Position numbers and translations under genes: made by a program
In this document: in pieces, positions 1-6,515 of the stretch
Position numbering within the stretch: the stretch's first letter is position 1
How the letters are laid out: every line of letters starts with the position of its first letter
Origin: an uncultured Candidatus Nemicrothrix sp.
GTDB lineage: Bacteria; Actinomycetota; Acidimicrobiia; Acidimicrobiales; Acidimicrobilacustridaceae
Assembly: GCA_903827085.1 (NCBI GenBank)
Contig: CAIKHC010000262.1
Span: forward strand, 1-10,084
Reading direction: 5' to 3'
Length of the DNA stretch: 10,084 nucleotides
The notes under the pieces: generated by a model
Database searches by the model: none
Told to the model about the DNA's origin: nothing
What the model saw: the letters and a program-made list of their open reading frames with translations, nothing else

Positions 1-1589
1 AGAGCTATCCATTCCTGGCCGTCACGGTCGACGATGAATGGCCAAGAGCCACCGTCATGCGCGGCGATAAGCGCAAGGGCACGCGTTACTTCGGTCCTTA
101 TGCCGCCGCGTGGGCAATCCGCGAAACTCTCGATCAGTTGCTGCGCACGTTCCCCGTACGCACATGTTCAGACACGAAGTTGTCTCGCCATTCAAAAATC
201 GGCCGACCGTGTTTGTTGTTCCATATCGAAAAGTGCAGTGGTCCGTGTGTGGGGGAGATCACAACCGAGAAGTATGACGAACTCGTTCGCGATCTCATTC
301 GATTCCTCGATGGCGATACCGATGAAGTGATTTCTCGGCTCGAAGTCGAGATGCAGTTAGCGAGCGATGAACTCGAGTTTGAGCGTGCAGCGCGTCTGCG
401 CGATCGCCTCGGTGCTGTTCGCAAGGTTATTGAACGTCAGCAGATGGTCTTGGAAAAAGACGAAGACCTTGATGTTGTTGGTCTTGCTGGCGATGAACTT
501 GAAGCGTCGGTGCAGGTGTTCTTCGTTCGCAAAGGTCGCGTGGTCGGCCGCAAGGGCTACGTGCTTGATCGCAAAGAAGATCTTTCCGACAGTGAACTCG
601 TCGACTGCATTCTTGAACGTCTCTATGGCGATCCGCCGCCCCTCGGAGTTCCCAAAGAGGTGCTGGTTCCGTTCGAGAGCGCGAACCCAGGTCTCTACGA
701 AGAGTTCTTGAGTTCTCAGCGCGGCTCCAAGGTCAACGTTCGTATTCCGCATCGCGGCGATAAGCGCGAACTCATGGCGACGGTGACAAAGAACGCAACC
801 GAAGAGTTCTCTCGTCACCGGTTGAAGCGCGCTGCCGATCACAACAGCCGGGCGCGTGCCCTTAATGATCTGCAAGAGCACTTAGGGCTGCCGGAAGCTC
901 CGCTGCGCATCGAGTGTTACGACATGAGCCACATTCAAGGCAGCGACTACGTCGGGTCAATGGTTGTCATGGAAGACGGCCTGCCGAACAAACGTGAATA
1001 TCGCCGCTTCAAGATCAAAGGCAATCAAGGCAATGATGACTTCGCGGCCATGGAAGAAGTGCTCACACGCAGACTCACCGCCTATCTCGAAGAGCGCAGC
1101 AAGCCGGTAGCCGAACGATCGGGAAAGTTTGCCTATCCGCCGCAGTTGCTTTTGGTCGACGGTGGAAAGGGTCAGCTCAGTGTTGCGGTGAAAGTGCTCG
1201 AGGAACTCGGACTCGACGAAGAGATTCCGGTTGCGTCACTGGCAAAGCGATTCGAAGAGGTGTATTTGCCGCATCGTTCCGAGCCAGTGGAAGTGCCGCG
1301 GGGAAGCGATGCGCTGTATCTGCTGCAACGCATTCGTGACGAAGCTCACCGATTCGCGGTTTCGTTCCATCGTGAACTTCGTGGGAAGCGAATGACGAAG
1401 TCAGTCCTCGATGACATTCCTGGTCTTGGTGAGGTGCGTCGCACACGTCTCATCAAAGAACTTGGGGGAGTGACGGCAGTGAAACGGGCGACCGAAGAGG
1501 AACTCAAGGCCCTTGCCTGGCTGCCCGATTCGGTTGGCCAAGCAGTTTGGGACAAGATCCATGTTCCTTCTCGTCGAGATCCGCGCTGA
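1..1589 (+). CDS. uvrC: UvrABC excinuclease subunit C, 5'-truncated by the window edge
   Basis: UvrC makes both incisions around a lesion in nucleotide excision repair, acting in the cytoplasm with UvrA and UvrB. The frame is open from base 3 with no start, and the ATG at 57 lies inside conserved sequence (SYPFLAVT...RGDKRKGTRYFGPY), so the true start and most of the GIY-YIG nuclease domain lie upstream. Four cysteines (codons at 165, 210, 234 and 246) match those reported to hold a [4Fe-4S] cluster in E. coli UvrC. A UVR (UvrB-binding) motif lies at about 340-440. The C-terminal RNase H-like nuclease shows its Asp in CYDMSHIQG (921-923), Asp in LLLVDGGKG (1158-1160) and His in RDEAHRF (1347-1349). 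Tandem helix-hairpin-helix motifs fill about 1405-1570. All catalytic residues in view are intact. It leads a likely uvrC-methyltransferase-rapZ unit. Confidence 0.98.
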   Translation, partial: SYPFLAVTVDDEWPRATVMRGDKRKGTRYFGPYAAAWAIRETLDQLLRTFPVRTCSDTKLSRHSKIGRPCLLFHIEKCSGPCVGEITTEKYDELVRDLIRFLDGDTDEVISRLEVEMQLASDELEFERAARLRDRLGAVRKVIERQQMVLEKDEDLDVVGLAGDELEASVQVFFVRKGRVVGRKGYVLDRKEDLSDSELVDCILERLYGDPPPLGVPKEVLVPFESANPGLYEEFLSSQRGSKVNVRIPHRGDKRELMATVTKNATEEFSRHRLKRAADHNSRARALNDLQEHLGLPEAPLRIECYDMSHIQGSDYVGSMVVMEDGLPNKREYRRFKIKGNQGNDDFAAMEEVLTRRLTAYLEERSKPVAERSGKFAYPPQLLLVDGGKGQLSVAVKVLEELGLDEEIPVASLAKRFEEVYLPHRSEPVEVPRGSDALYLLQRIRDEAHRFAVSFHRELRGKRMTKSVLDDIPGLGEVRRTRLIKELGGVTAVKRATEEELKALAWLPDSVGQAVWDKIHVPSRRDPR

Positions 1590-1601
1590 ATCGGAGTCGT
1601 T

Positions 1602-2342
1602 GTGTCTGAGCCTGATGCCAATGCCCAACTGTGGGAAGCGCATGCCGATTGGTGGCAGCGAGAATTCACCGACGGCGCCGATCCCGAATACACCGAGCAA
1701 ATCATTCCGCTGATTCTCGAATGGACCGAAGGCTTCGAGCGCGTGCTCGAGGTTGGCACCGGCGAAGGTCAGGTCGCTCGTGCAATCGCAGCAACGCACG
1801 GCGCAACGGTTATCGGTATCGACCCAACGGTGAATCAGATCGACGAAGCCATTCGTCGTGGTGGTGGCCCGGAGTACCAGCTCGCCGGCGCCGAATCACT
1901 TCCGTTCGACGACGCATCGTTCGACGCCGTTGTGTGCTGCTTGGTGTTTGAACACATCGACGCCGTCGATGAAGCACTGGCCGAGGTTGGTCGCGTGTTG
2001 CGCCCAGGCGGAAGGTTCATCTTCTGCCTGAACCATCCGTTGTTGCAGACGCCCGGTTCGGGATGGATCGACGATCAGATTCTTGACCCGCCCGAGCAGT
2101 ATTGGCGCATCGGTCCATACCTCACTGAGCAGGCCACGATCGAAGAGGTCGAAAAGGATGTCTTCATTCGCTTCGTGCACCGTCCCCTCAGTCGCTACAT
2201 CAACGCCATGGCCGATTCGGGTCTTGCGCTGGAACGGATGATTGAGCCCGCTCCACCGCAGGGCTTTATTGAGCGTGCTCCGGAGTACACCGAAGTCACG
2301 ACCATTCCGCGGTTGCTGACGTTGGTGGCTCAGCGCCGGTAG
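1602..2342 (+). CDS. Class I SAM-dependent methyltransferase (Methyltransf_11 type), substrate unknown
   Basis: This 246-residue soluble protein has a Rossmann-type methyltransferase fold. The SAM-binding glycine motif VLEVGTGEG is at residues 48-56 and the acidic residue at the end of strand 2 is D74 (GID). Motif II-like LPFDDASFDAVVCCLVFEHI is at about 100-119 and the post-motif LRPGGRF at 133-139. The start is GTG at 1602, with GGAG at 1593-1596 placed 5 bases upstream. The gene begins 12 bases after uvrC stops and ends 10 bases before rapZ, so it is probably co-transcribed with both. The C-terminal part (about 150-246) carries no motif that I recognise and would set the substrate. Small molecules such as quinone or lipid precursors are common substrates in this superfamily, but nothing here decides. 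Neither uvrC nor rapZ gives a pathway hint. Confidence 0.9.
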   Translation: MSEPDANAQLWEAHADWWQREFTDGADPEYTEQIIPLILEWTEGFERVLEVGTGEGQVARAIAATHGATVIGIDPTVNQIDEAIRRGGGPEYQLAGAESLPFDDASFDAVVCCLVFEHIDAVDEALAEVGRVLRPGGRFIFCLNHPLLQTPGSGWIDDQILDPPEQYWRIGPYLTEQATIEEVEKDVFIRFVHRPLSRYINAMADSGLALERMIEPAPPQGFIERAPEYTEVTTIPRLLTLVAQRR

Positions 2343-2352
2343 CGTCTGAGCC

Positions 2353-3207
2353 GTGAGCGACTTCGTTGTGATCACGGGATTATCAGGGGCCGGACGCTCT
2401 CAGGCCGCGGACGTTCTCGAAGATCTCGGCTGGTACATCATCGACAATCTTCCGCCAGCGCTTATTGGCAGCGTTGCCGACTTTGCCGATGCTCCCGATG
2501 CCACCATCACCAATGTCGTGCTTGTTGTCGGCACCGGCCCCTATCACTCCGAAGCATTGCCAGCGCTCGACGCGCTGCGTCGGCAGGGCAACCGACTTCG
2601 CATCGTTTTCCTCGAGGCGGCAACTGACGAACTCGTGCGCCGCTACGAAAGCACGCGCCGACGTCATCCTCTTGCGGCTGAAGACCGTTCGTTGGCCGAG
2701 TCGATCCAGGAAGAGCGTCGCGTTCTGCAATCGGTGAAGGCCGAAGCCGATGTCGTCATCGACACCACTGAACTCAACGTCCATCAACTTCGTGCTCGCA
2801 TGCTCGACCTCTTTGCTGCCGATGCGCCGGCTGGCGGCATGCAGACCACGGTGCTGTCCTTTGGGTACAAGCACGGCCTTCCGCTCGACACCGATTTAGT
2901 CATCGATTGCCGGTTCCTCCCGAATCCCCACTGGGTCGAGGAACTGCGGCCGTTCACTGGTCTCGATGAATCCGTTCGTGACTACGTGCTCTCTCAACCG
3001 CTTACCTCAGAGTTCCTCGCACAGATCAACGGCCTGCTCGAGACGCTGTTGCCGGCCTATGTGGCCGAAGGCAAGAGCTATCTCACCGTGGCGTTTGGTT
3101 GTACCGGCGGGCGCCATCGGTCGGTCGCAATTGCCGAAGCGGTGACCGAAGCCCTTCGCGAGCGGGGTTTTCACCTTCGGGTCACCCATCGCGACCTCGA
3201 CCGCTGA
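2353..3207 (+). CDS. rapZ: RapZ/YvcJ-family P-loop nucleotide-binding, RNA-binding adaptor protein
   Basis: The protein has 284 residues, full length for the family. In E. coli, RapZ binds a small RNA and RNase E to control glucosamine-6-phosphate synthase; B. subtilis YvcJ hydrolyses nucleotides. The role in actinobacteria is less clear. The N-terminal domain has Walker A GLSGAGRS (residues 9-16; Arg in place of Lys, as in other actinobacterial members), then LEDLGW and DNLPP. The C-terminal domain is canonical, with SFGYKHGLP, FLPNPHW, LRPFTGLD and GCTGGRHRS (249-257). One oddity: the usual D-x-R segment after strand 3 reads G60-T61-G62. The start is GTG at 2353, giving MSDFVVITG directly before the P-loop, and no strong Shine-Dalgarno is visible. 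The normal downstream partners yvcK and whiA are missing. Family assignment is firm; ATPase activity is uncertain. Confidence 0.95.
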   Translation: MSDFVVITGLSGAGRSQAADVLEDLGWYIIDNLPPALIGSVADFADAPDATITNVVLVVGTGPYHSEALPALDALRRQGNRLRIVFLEAATDELVRRYESTRRRHPLAAEDRSLAESIQEERRVLQSVKAEADVVIDTTELNVHQLRARMLDLFAADAPAGGMQTTVLSFGYKHGLPLDTDLVIDCRFLPNPHWVEELRPFTGLDESVRDYVLSQPLTSEFLAQINGLLETLLPAYVAEGKSYLTVAFGCTGGRHRSVAIAEAVTEALRERGFHLRVTHRDLDR

Positions 3208-3220
3208 CATCATCGCGGTC

Positions 3221-3262
3221 GCCGATTCTCTGAAAATCGGTCGGGCCGGAGCCAGACCGGCC
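3221..3262 (+). terminator. Two adjacent small inverted repeats downstream of rapZ (possible weak terminator)
   Basis: CCGATT (3222-3227) pairs with AATCGG (3235-3240) across a 7-base loop, and a G-U pair can extend the stem by one. Four bases on, GGCCGG (3244-3249) pairs with CCGGCC (3257-3262), again with a 7-base loop. The second stem is wholly GC but is followed by AAACGCG, not a T run, so it is not a standard intrinsic terminator. The position just after the rapZ stop fits transcript ending or 3'-end protection. Stability was not computed. Confidence 0.3.
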
Positions 3263-3309
3263 AAACGCGTGCGCCGACTGGCGTAACGTCAGACCATCTC
3301 GTCACTAAA

Positions 3310-3328
3310 GCCGTCGACCGTCGACGGC
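3310..3328. promoter_or_regulatory. Perfect 9+1+9 palindrome, candidate operator of the gap operon
   Basis: GCCGTCGAC (3310-3318), one central C, and GTCGACGGC (3320-3328) form a perfect inverted repeat. It ends 6 bases before the AGGAGG of gap. A one-base spacer is too short for an undistorted RNA hairpin, so binding by a dimeric repressor or activator to DNA is the simpler reading. No regulator gene is nearby, so the partner is unknown. Confidence 0.45.
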
Positions 3329-3334
3329 CAACCC

Positions 3335-3340
3335 AGGAGG
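3335..3340 (+). promoter_or_regulatory. Ribosome binding site that decides the gap start
   Basis: AGGAGG is a full match to the anti-Shine-Dalgarno. It ends only 2 bases before an in-frame GTG at 3343, too close for initiation there, and 11 bases before ATG 3352, which is somewhat long but workable. This, with the conserved MTIRVGINGFG start of actinobacterial GAPDH, favours ATG 3352. Confidence 0.75.
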
Positions 3341-3351
3341 CAGTGCCCACA

Positions 3352-4362
3352 ATGACCATCCGTGTCGGCATCAATGGCTTCGGTCGCATCGGCCGCAACT
3401 TCTTCCGGGCGGTGAGGCAGTCCGGCGCTGATGTCGAGATCGTTGCCGCCAACGATCTGGGTTCTGTGCCAGCCATGGCCCACCTGCTCAAGTACGACAC
3501 GGTCATGGGTCGCCTCGATGCAACCGTCGAAGCAACCGACGAGGGCATCCTCGTTGACGGCAAGCTCCTCAAGATCACCGCAATCCGTGATCCCAAGGAT
3601 CTTCCGTGGAAGGAACTCGGCGTCGACATCGTTGTCGAGTCCACTGGCTTCTTCACCGATCGCGACAAGGCTGCTGCTCATCTTGAAGCCGGCGCTCCCT
3701 ACGTCATTATTTCCGCTCCGGCTACCAACGCCGATGCCACCTTCGTGGTTGGCGTGAACGACGACACCTTCGACCCGGCCAAGCACAAGGTTGTGTCCAA
3801 TGCCTCGTGCACGACCAACTGTTTCGTTCCGATGATCAAGGTTCTCGACGATGCCTTCGGCGTCGAAAAGGGCCTCATGACGACGGTGCACGCCTACACC
3901 GGCGATCAGAACCTCGTCGATGGCCCGCATAGCGACACGCGACGTGCGCGCGCTGCAGCCGCGAACATCACGCCCTCATCAACCGGCGCCGCTCGCGCCA
4001 CTGGCCTCGTGCTCGAAGCCATGAAGGGCAAGCTCGACGGCACCGCACTTCGCGTGCCGGTTCCCGACGGCTCCATCACCGACTTTGTTGGTGTGCTCAA
4101 GCGTGACGTCACCGTCGATGAGATCAACGCAGCGTTTAAAGCGGCCGCAACTTCCGGTCCGCTTTCCAAGGTGCTCGTGTTCACCGATGAAGAAATCGTG
4201 TCGTCCGACATCGTGGGTGAGCCCGCATCGTGCACATTTGACTCCAAGCTCACCATGGCCATGGGCAACCTCGTAAAGGTGCTCGGCTGGTACGACAACG
4301 AGTGGGGTTACTCCAACCGCCTGGTCGACCTCGTGCAGGTCATGGCCAAAGCGGCGAAGTAG
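3352..4362 (+). CDS. gap: Glyceraldehyde-3-phosphate dehydrogenase, type I
   Basis: This cytoplasmic glycolytic enzyme converts glyceraldehyde-3-phosphate, NAD+ and phosphate into 1,3-bisphosphoglycerate. It has 336 residues from ATG 3352, the usual length. The dinucleotide-binding motif GINGFGRIGRN lies at residues 6-16. AANDLGS at the end of the second strand carries the Asp typical of NAD-preferring enzymes. The active site is SNASCTTNC with catalytic Cys153, and His180 in VHAYTG is the general base. The C-terminal WYDNEWGYSNR is intact. Many codons end in C, consistent with a highly expressed gene. It heads gap-pgk-tpiA-secG, with pgk starting 9 bases after its stop, and has its own leader with a palindrome and a strong ribosome binding site. 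A start at GTG 3343 would add three residues and is less likely. Confidence 0.98.
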   Translation: MTIRVGINGFGRIGRNFFRAVRQSGADVEIVAANDLGSVPAMAHLLKYDTVMGRLDATVEATDEGILVDGKLLKITAIRDPKDLPWKELGVDIVVESTGFFTDRDKAAAHLEAGAPYVIISAPATNADATFVVGVNDDTFDPAKHKVVSNASCTTNCFVPMIKVLDDAFGVEKGLMTTVHAYTGDQNLVDGPHSDTRRARAAAANITPSSTGAARATGLVLEAMKGKLDGTALRVPVPDGSITDFVGVLKRDVTVDEINAAFKAAATSGPLSKVLVFTDEEIVSSDIVGEPASCTFDSKLTMAMGNLVKVLGWYDNEWGYSNRLVDLVQVMAKAAK

Positions 4363-4371
4363 TCCCGCCTG

Positions 4372-5496
4372 ATGAGCGTTCCTTCGCTGGAGGATCTCGG
4401 CGACGTCAGTGGTCGCCGAGTCCTTCTCCGCGCTGATTTCAATGTGCCGATCGCCAATGGTGAAATCGTCGACGACTTCCGCATTCGTGCTGCACTTCCC
4501 ACGATCGAGTATCTGACCTCTCGCGGTGCAACTGTCACTGCGTGCACGCATCTCGGTCGTCCCAAGGGTGCTCCCGATCCGAAGTATTCGGTGGAACCTG
4601 TTCGTCGACGTCTCGCTGAACTCGCACCAGGTGTCGAACTTCTTGACAACCTTCGATTCAATCCAGGCGAGACCGCCAATGATGCTGCGTTCGTGCAGGA
4701 ACTCATCGCTGGTCAAGACCTCTACGTGAACGACGCGTTTGGTGCCTCGCACCGAGCTCACGCGTCAATCGTTGGACCTCCGCAGTTTCTTCCCTCTGCT
4801 GCAGGCCGTCTTCTTCAGCGTGAAGTCGAAGTTCTGTTGCCGTTGCGTTCTGACCCGAAGCGTCCGTTCGTGGTCATCCTTGGTGGCTCGAAAGTTTCCG
4901 ACAAACTCGGCGTGATCGACGCGTTGTCCGAAGTTGCCGACGCGCTCATCATCGGTGGCGGGATGTGTTTCACATTCCTCGCCGCACAGGGTCATCACGT
5001 TGGCGATTCGTTGCTTGAGGCCGACCAGATCGAAACCTGCAAGCGATTCCTCGACTCCGATGTCACGATTCACATTCCGCACGATGTGACCGCGCTCGGC
5101 CCCGATGGCGAAATCATGAACCCCGAAGCTGGGGGAGAGGTTCGCCAACTCGGTGCCGATGTTCCCGACGGTTGGAAGGGTCTCGACATTGGCCCTGGCA
5201 CCGCATCGGAATTTGCCGACATCATTGCTGAAGCAAAGACGATCTTCTGGAACGGCCCTATGGGTGTGTTCGAAGATCCGCGCTTTGCTGCCGGTACTCG
5301 CGTAATCGCCGAAGCAATGGCCGAAGCCCGTGGCTTCACCGTTGTTGGTGGCGGCGACTCCGCTGCAGCACTCGACGCGTTCGGTCTCGCCAACGAGGTC
5401 GATCACGTCTCAACCGGTGGAGGTGCGTCACTCGAATTGCTTGAGAACGGCGACCTCCCCGGACTCGAAGCCCTACGAGGAGCATCAAATGCCTGA
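4372..5496 (+). CDS. pgk: Phosphoglycerate kinase
   Basis: The enzyme transfers the acyl phosphate of 1,3-bisphosphoglycerate to ADP, making ATP and 3-phosphoglycerate, using the product of the gene just upstream. It has 374 residues, a little shorter than the usual 390-400. The N-terminal substrate domain shows LLRADFNVP (18-26), THLGRPKG (59-66), DNLRF (92-96) and NDAFGASHRAHAS (120-132). The nucleotide domain shows GGSKVSDKLGVI (171-182), GGGMCFTFL (195-203), IGPGTASE (273-280), WNGPMGVFE (293-301) and VVGGGDSAAAL (324-334). All key blocks are present, so the shorter length reflects trimmed loops. ATG 4372 comes 9 bases after gap stops with no clear Shine-Dalgarno, so translation is probably coupled. 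The 3' end overlaps tpiA by 8 bases. Confidence 0.98.
   Translation: MSVPSLEDLGDVSGRRVLLRADFNVPIANGEIVDDFRIRAALPTIEYLTSRGATVTACTHLGRPKGAPDPKYSVEPVRRRLAELAPGVELLDNLRFNPGETANDAAFVQELIAGQDLYVNDAFGASHRAHASIVGPPQFLPSAAGRLLQREVEVLLPLRSDPKRPFVVILGGSKVSDKLGVIDALSEVADALIIGGGMCFTFLAAQGHHVGDSLLEADQIETCKRFLDSDVTIHIPHDVTALGPDGEIMNPEAGGEVRQLGADVPDGWKGLDIGPGTASEFADIIAEAKTIFWNGPMGVFEDPRFAAGTRVIAEAMAEARGFTVVGGGDSAAALDAFGLANEVDHVSTGGGASLELLENGDLPGLEALRGASNA
5477..5482 (+). promoter_or_regulatory. Ribosome binding site of tpiA inside the 3' end of pgk
   Basis: GAGGAG lies 6 bases before ATG 5489, ideal spacing. It fixes the tpiA start at 5489; the frame is open further upstream, but those codons overlap conserved pgk sequence and have no matching triosephosphate isomerase residues. 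Confidence 0.85.
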
Positions 5497-6265
5497 CCGC
5501 AAACCACTCATCTCCGGTAACTGGAAGATGAACCTCAATCACTTCGAGGCAACAGCAACGCTCGACAAGTTGCGCTATCTCCTTTCGAAGGATGACTACC
5601 AAGCAGTCGATGTGTCGGTGCACCCGCCGTTCACCGACATTCGTACCGTGCAGACATTCCTTGAAAGCGAAAAGGTTCCGATCGCTCTTGGTGCGCAGAA
5701 CTGCCACTGGGAAACCAATGGCGCCTACACCGGTGAAGTTGCTCCGGGAATGCTCTTCAAGCTCAACGTGTCCTACGTAATTGTCGGACACAGCGAACGA
5801 CGCGAGATCTTCGGCGAAGACGACATCATCGTTGCTCGCAAGGTCAAGTCTGTCTTTGAAAACGGCATGACCCCCATCCTGTGCTGTGGTGAAACGCTTG
5901 AAGAACGTGAAGGTGAAGCCACCCGCGGAAAAGTCACTGGTCAGATCCACGCCGGTATCGAAGCCCTCAAGCCCGAGCAGGTGGCCTCAATGGTCCTTGC
6001 CTACGAACCAATCTGGGCCATCGGCACAGGCCGCACCGCAAGCGCTGAAGATGCACAGCAGGTCTGCAGTTGGATCCGAGCCAAGGTGAAGGACATGAAG
6101 GGTGCCGATGCGGCCAAGGCCGTTCGCATTCAGTACGGAGGCTCGGTCAAGGCGGGAAATGCTGCCGAACTCATGGGTCAGCCCGACATCGATGGGGCAC
6201 TTGTTGGTGGAGCGGCCCTCGATCCCGAGGAATTCGCCCGAATCGTCCAGTTCCGACTGTCCTGA
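5489..6265 (+). CDS. tpiA: Triosephosphate isomerase
   Basis: This enzyme interconverts dihydroxyacetone phosphate and glyceraldehyde-3-phosphate, feeding the Gap reaction encoded two genes upstream. It has 258 residues, normal for the TIM-barrel family. The catalytic residues are all visible: Lys13 in SGNWKMN, His101 in VGHSERR and Glu173 in AYEPIWAIGTG. The phosphate-binding C-terminal motif is IQYGGSVKAGN, followed by DGALVGGAAL. The start is ATG 5489, 6 bases after GAGGAG, and it overlaps the pgk stop by 8 bases, a strong sign of co-translation. secG follows 13 bases after the stop, as in many actinobacteria. Nothing is unusual in the protein itself. Confidence 0.98.
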   Translation: MPDRKPLISGNWKMNLNHFEATATLDKLRYLLSKDDYQAVDVSVHPPFTDIRTVQTFLESEKVPIALGAQNCHWETNGAYTGEVAPGMLFKLNVSYVIVGHSERREIFGEDDIIVARKVKSVFENGMTPILCCGETLEEREGEATRGKVTGQIHAGIEALKPEQVASMVLAYEPIWAIGTGRTASAEDAQQVCSWIRAKVKDMKGADAAKAVRIQYGGSVKAGNAAELMGQPDIDGALVGGAALDPEEFARIVQFRLS

Positions 6266-6278
6266 TATCGTTCACGCC

Positions 6279-6509
6279 GTGCTGATCGCTGTCCTTATCG
6301 TCCAGGTGCTCTCCGCCCTCACCCTTGTCTTCCTCGTCCTGCTGCATAGCGGTCGGGGTGGTGGCCTTTCCGACATGTTCGGTGGCGGCTTGGGCGCGTC
6401 AGCTGCAGGTTCAACTGTCGTCGAGAAAAATCTCGATCGCATCACCGTGGTTGCGGCCGTCATTTTCATGTTTGCGTCGGTCGCACTCGCACTCCTGCTC
6501 GACAAGTAG
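6279..6509 (+). CDS. secG: Preprotein translocase subunit SecG
   Basis: SecG is the small accessory subunit of the SecYEG channel and helps SecA-driven protein export through the inner membrane. The product has 76 residues with the family layout: a transmembrane helix at about residues 1-22, the conserved glycine-rich loop LLHSGRGGGLSDMFGGG (21-37), and a second helix at about 54-74. GTG 6279 was chosen because it begins the first helix exactly; the frame is open further upstream, but that would overlap tpiA and add non-SecG sequence. No good Shine-Dalgarno is visible, so coupling to tpiA (13 bases upstream) is likely. The tpiA-secG neighbourhood is a known conserved pair, which supports the call despite the short length. 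Confidence 0.93.
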   Translation: MLIAVLIVQVLSALTLVFLVLLHSGRGGGLSDMFGGGLGASAAGSTVVEKNLDRITVVAAVIFMFASVALALLLDK

Positions 6510-6515
6510 GTCACC

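Larger units (their letters stand above)
3208..3351 (+). promoter_or_regulatory. Intergenic leader between rapZ and gap; probable promoter region of the gap operon
   Basis: This 144-base gap is by far the longest non-coding stretch in the window, where other junctions range from 13 bases to an overlap. It is the natural place for the promoter of the glycolytic operon. It contains two small inverted repeats at 3221-3262, a TAnnnT-type hexamer TAACGT at 3284-3289 that could be a -10 box, a palindrome at 3310-3328 and a strong AGGAGG at 3335-3340. I see no convincing -35 box, so the promoter position is a guess; that some promoter lies here is inferred from layout. Confidence 0.5.

Noticed and set aside
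57..59. ATG at 57 as the uvrC start.
   Set aside because: The frame is open to the window edge and the upstream codons (SYPFLAVTVDDEWPRA) match UvrC, so this Met is internal.
3343..3351. GTG at 3343 as the gap start.
   Set aside because: It is only 2 bases after AGGAGG; ATG 3352 has workable spacing and begins the conserved MTIRVGINGFG sequence.
5330..5488. Upstream extension of tpiA to an ATG at 5330.
   Set aside because: It would overlap conserved pgk sequence by more than 160 bases and add residues foreign to the family; ATG 5489 has an ideal ribosome binding site.
3289..5950. Long open frames on the - strand under gap, pgk and tpiA (up to about 260 codons).
   Set aside because: They lie opposite highly conserved glycolytic genes, show no recognisable domain, and arise because codons that would give antisense stops (TTA, CTA, TCA) are rare in these genes.
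6102..6278. Upstream extension of secG to an ATG at 6102.
   Set aside because: The added residues read tpiA in another frame; SecG begins at its first membrane helix, at GTG 6279.
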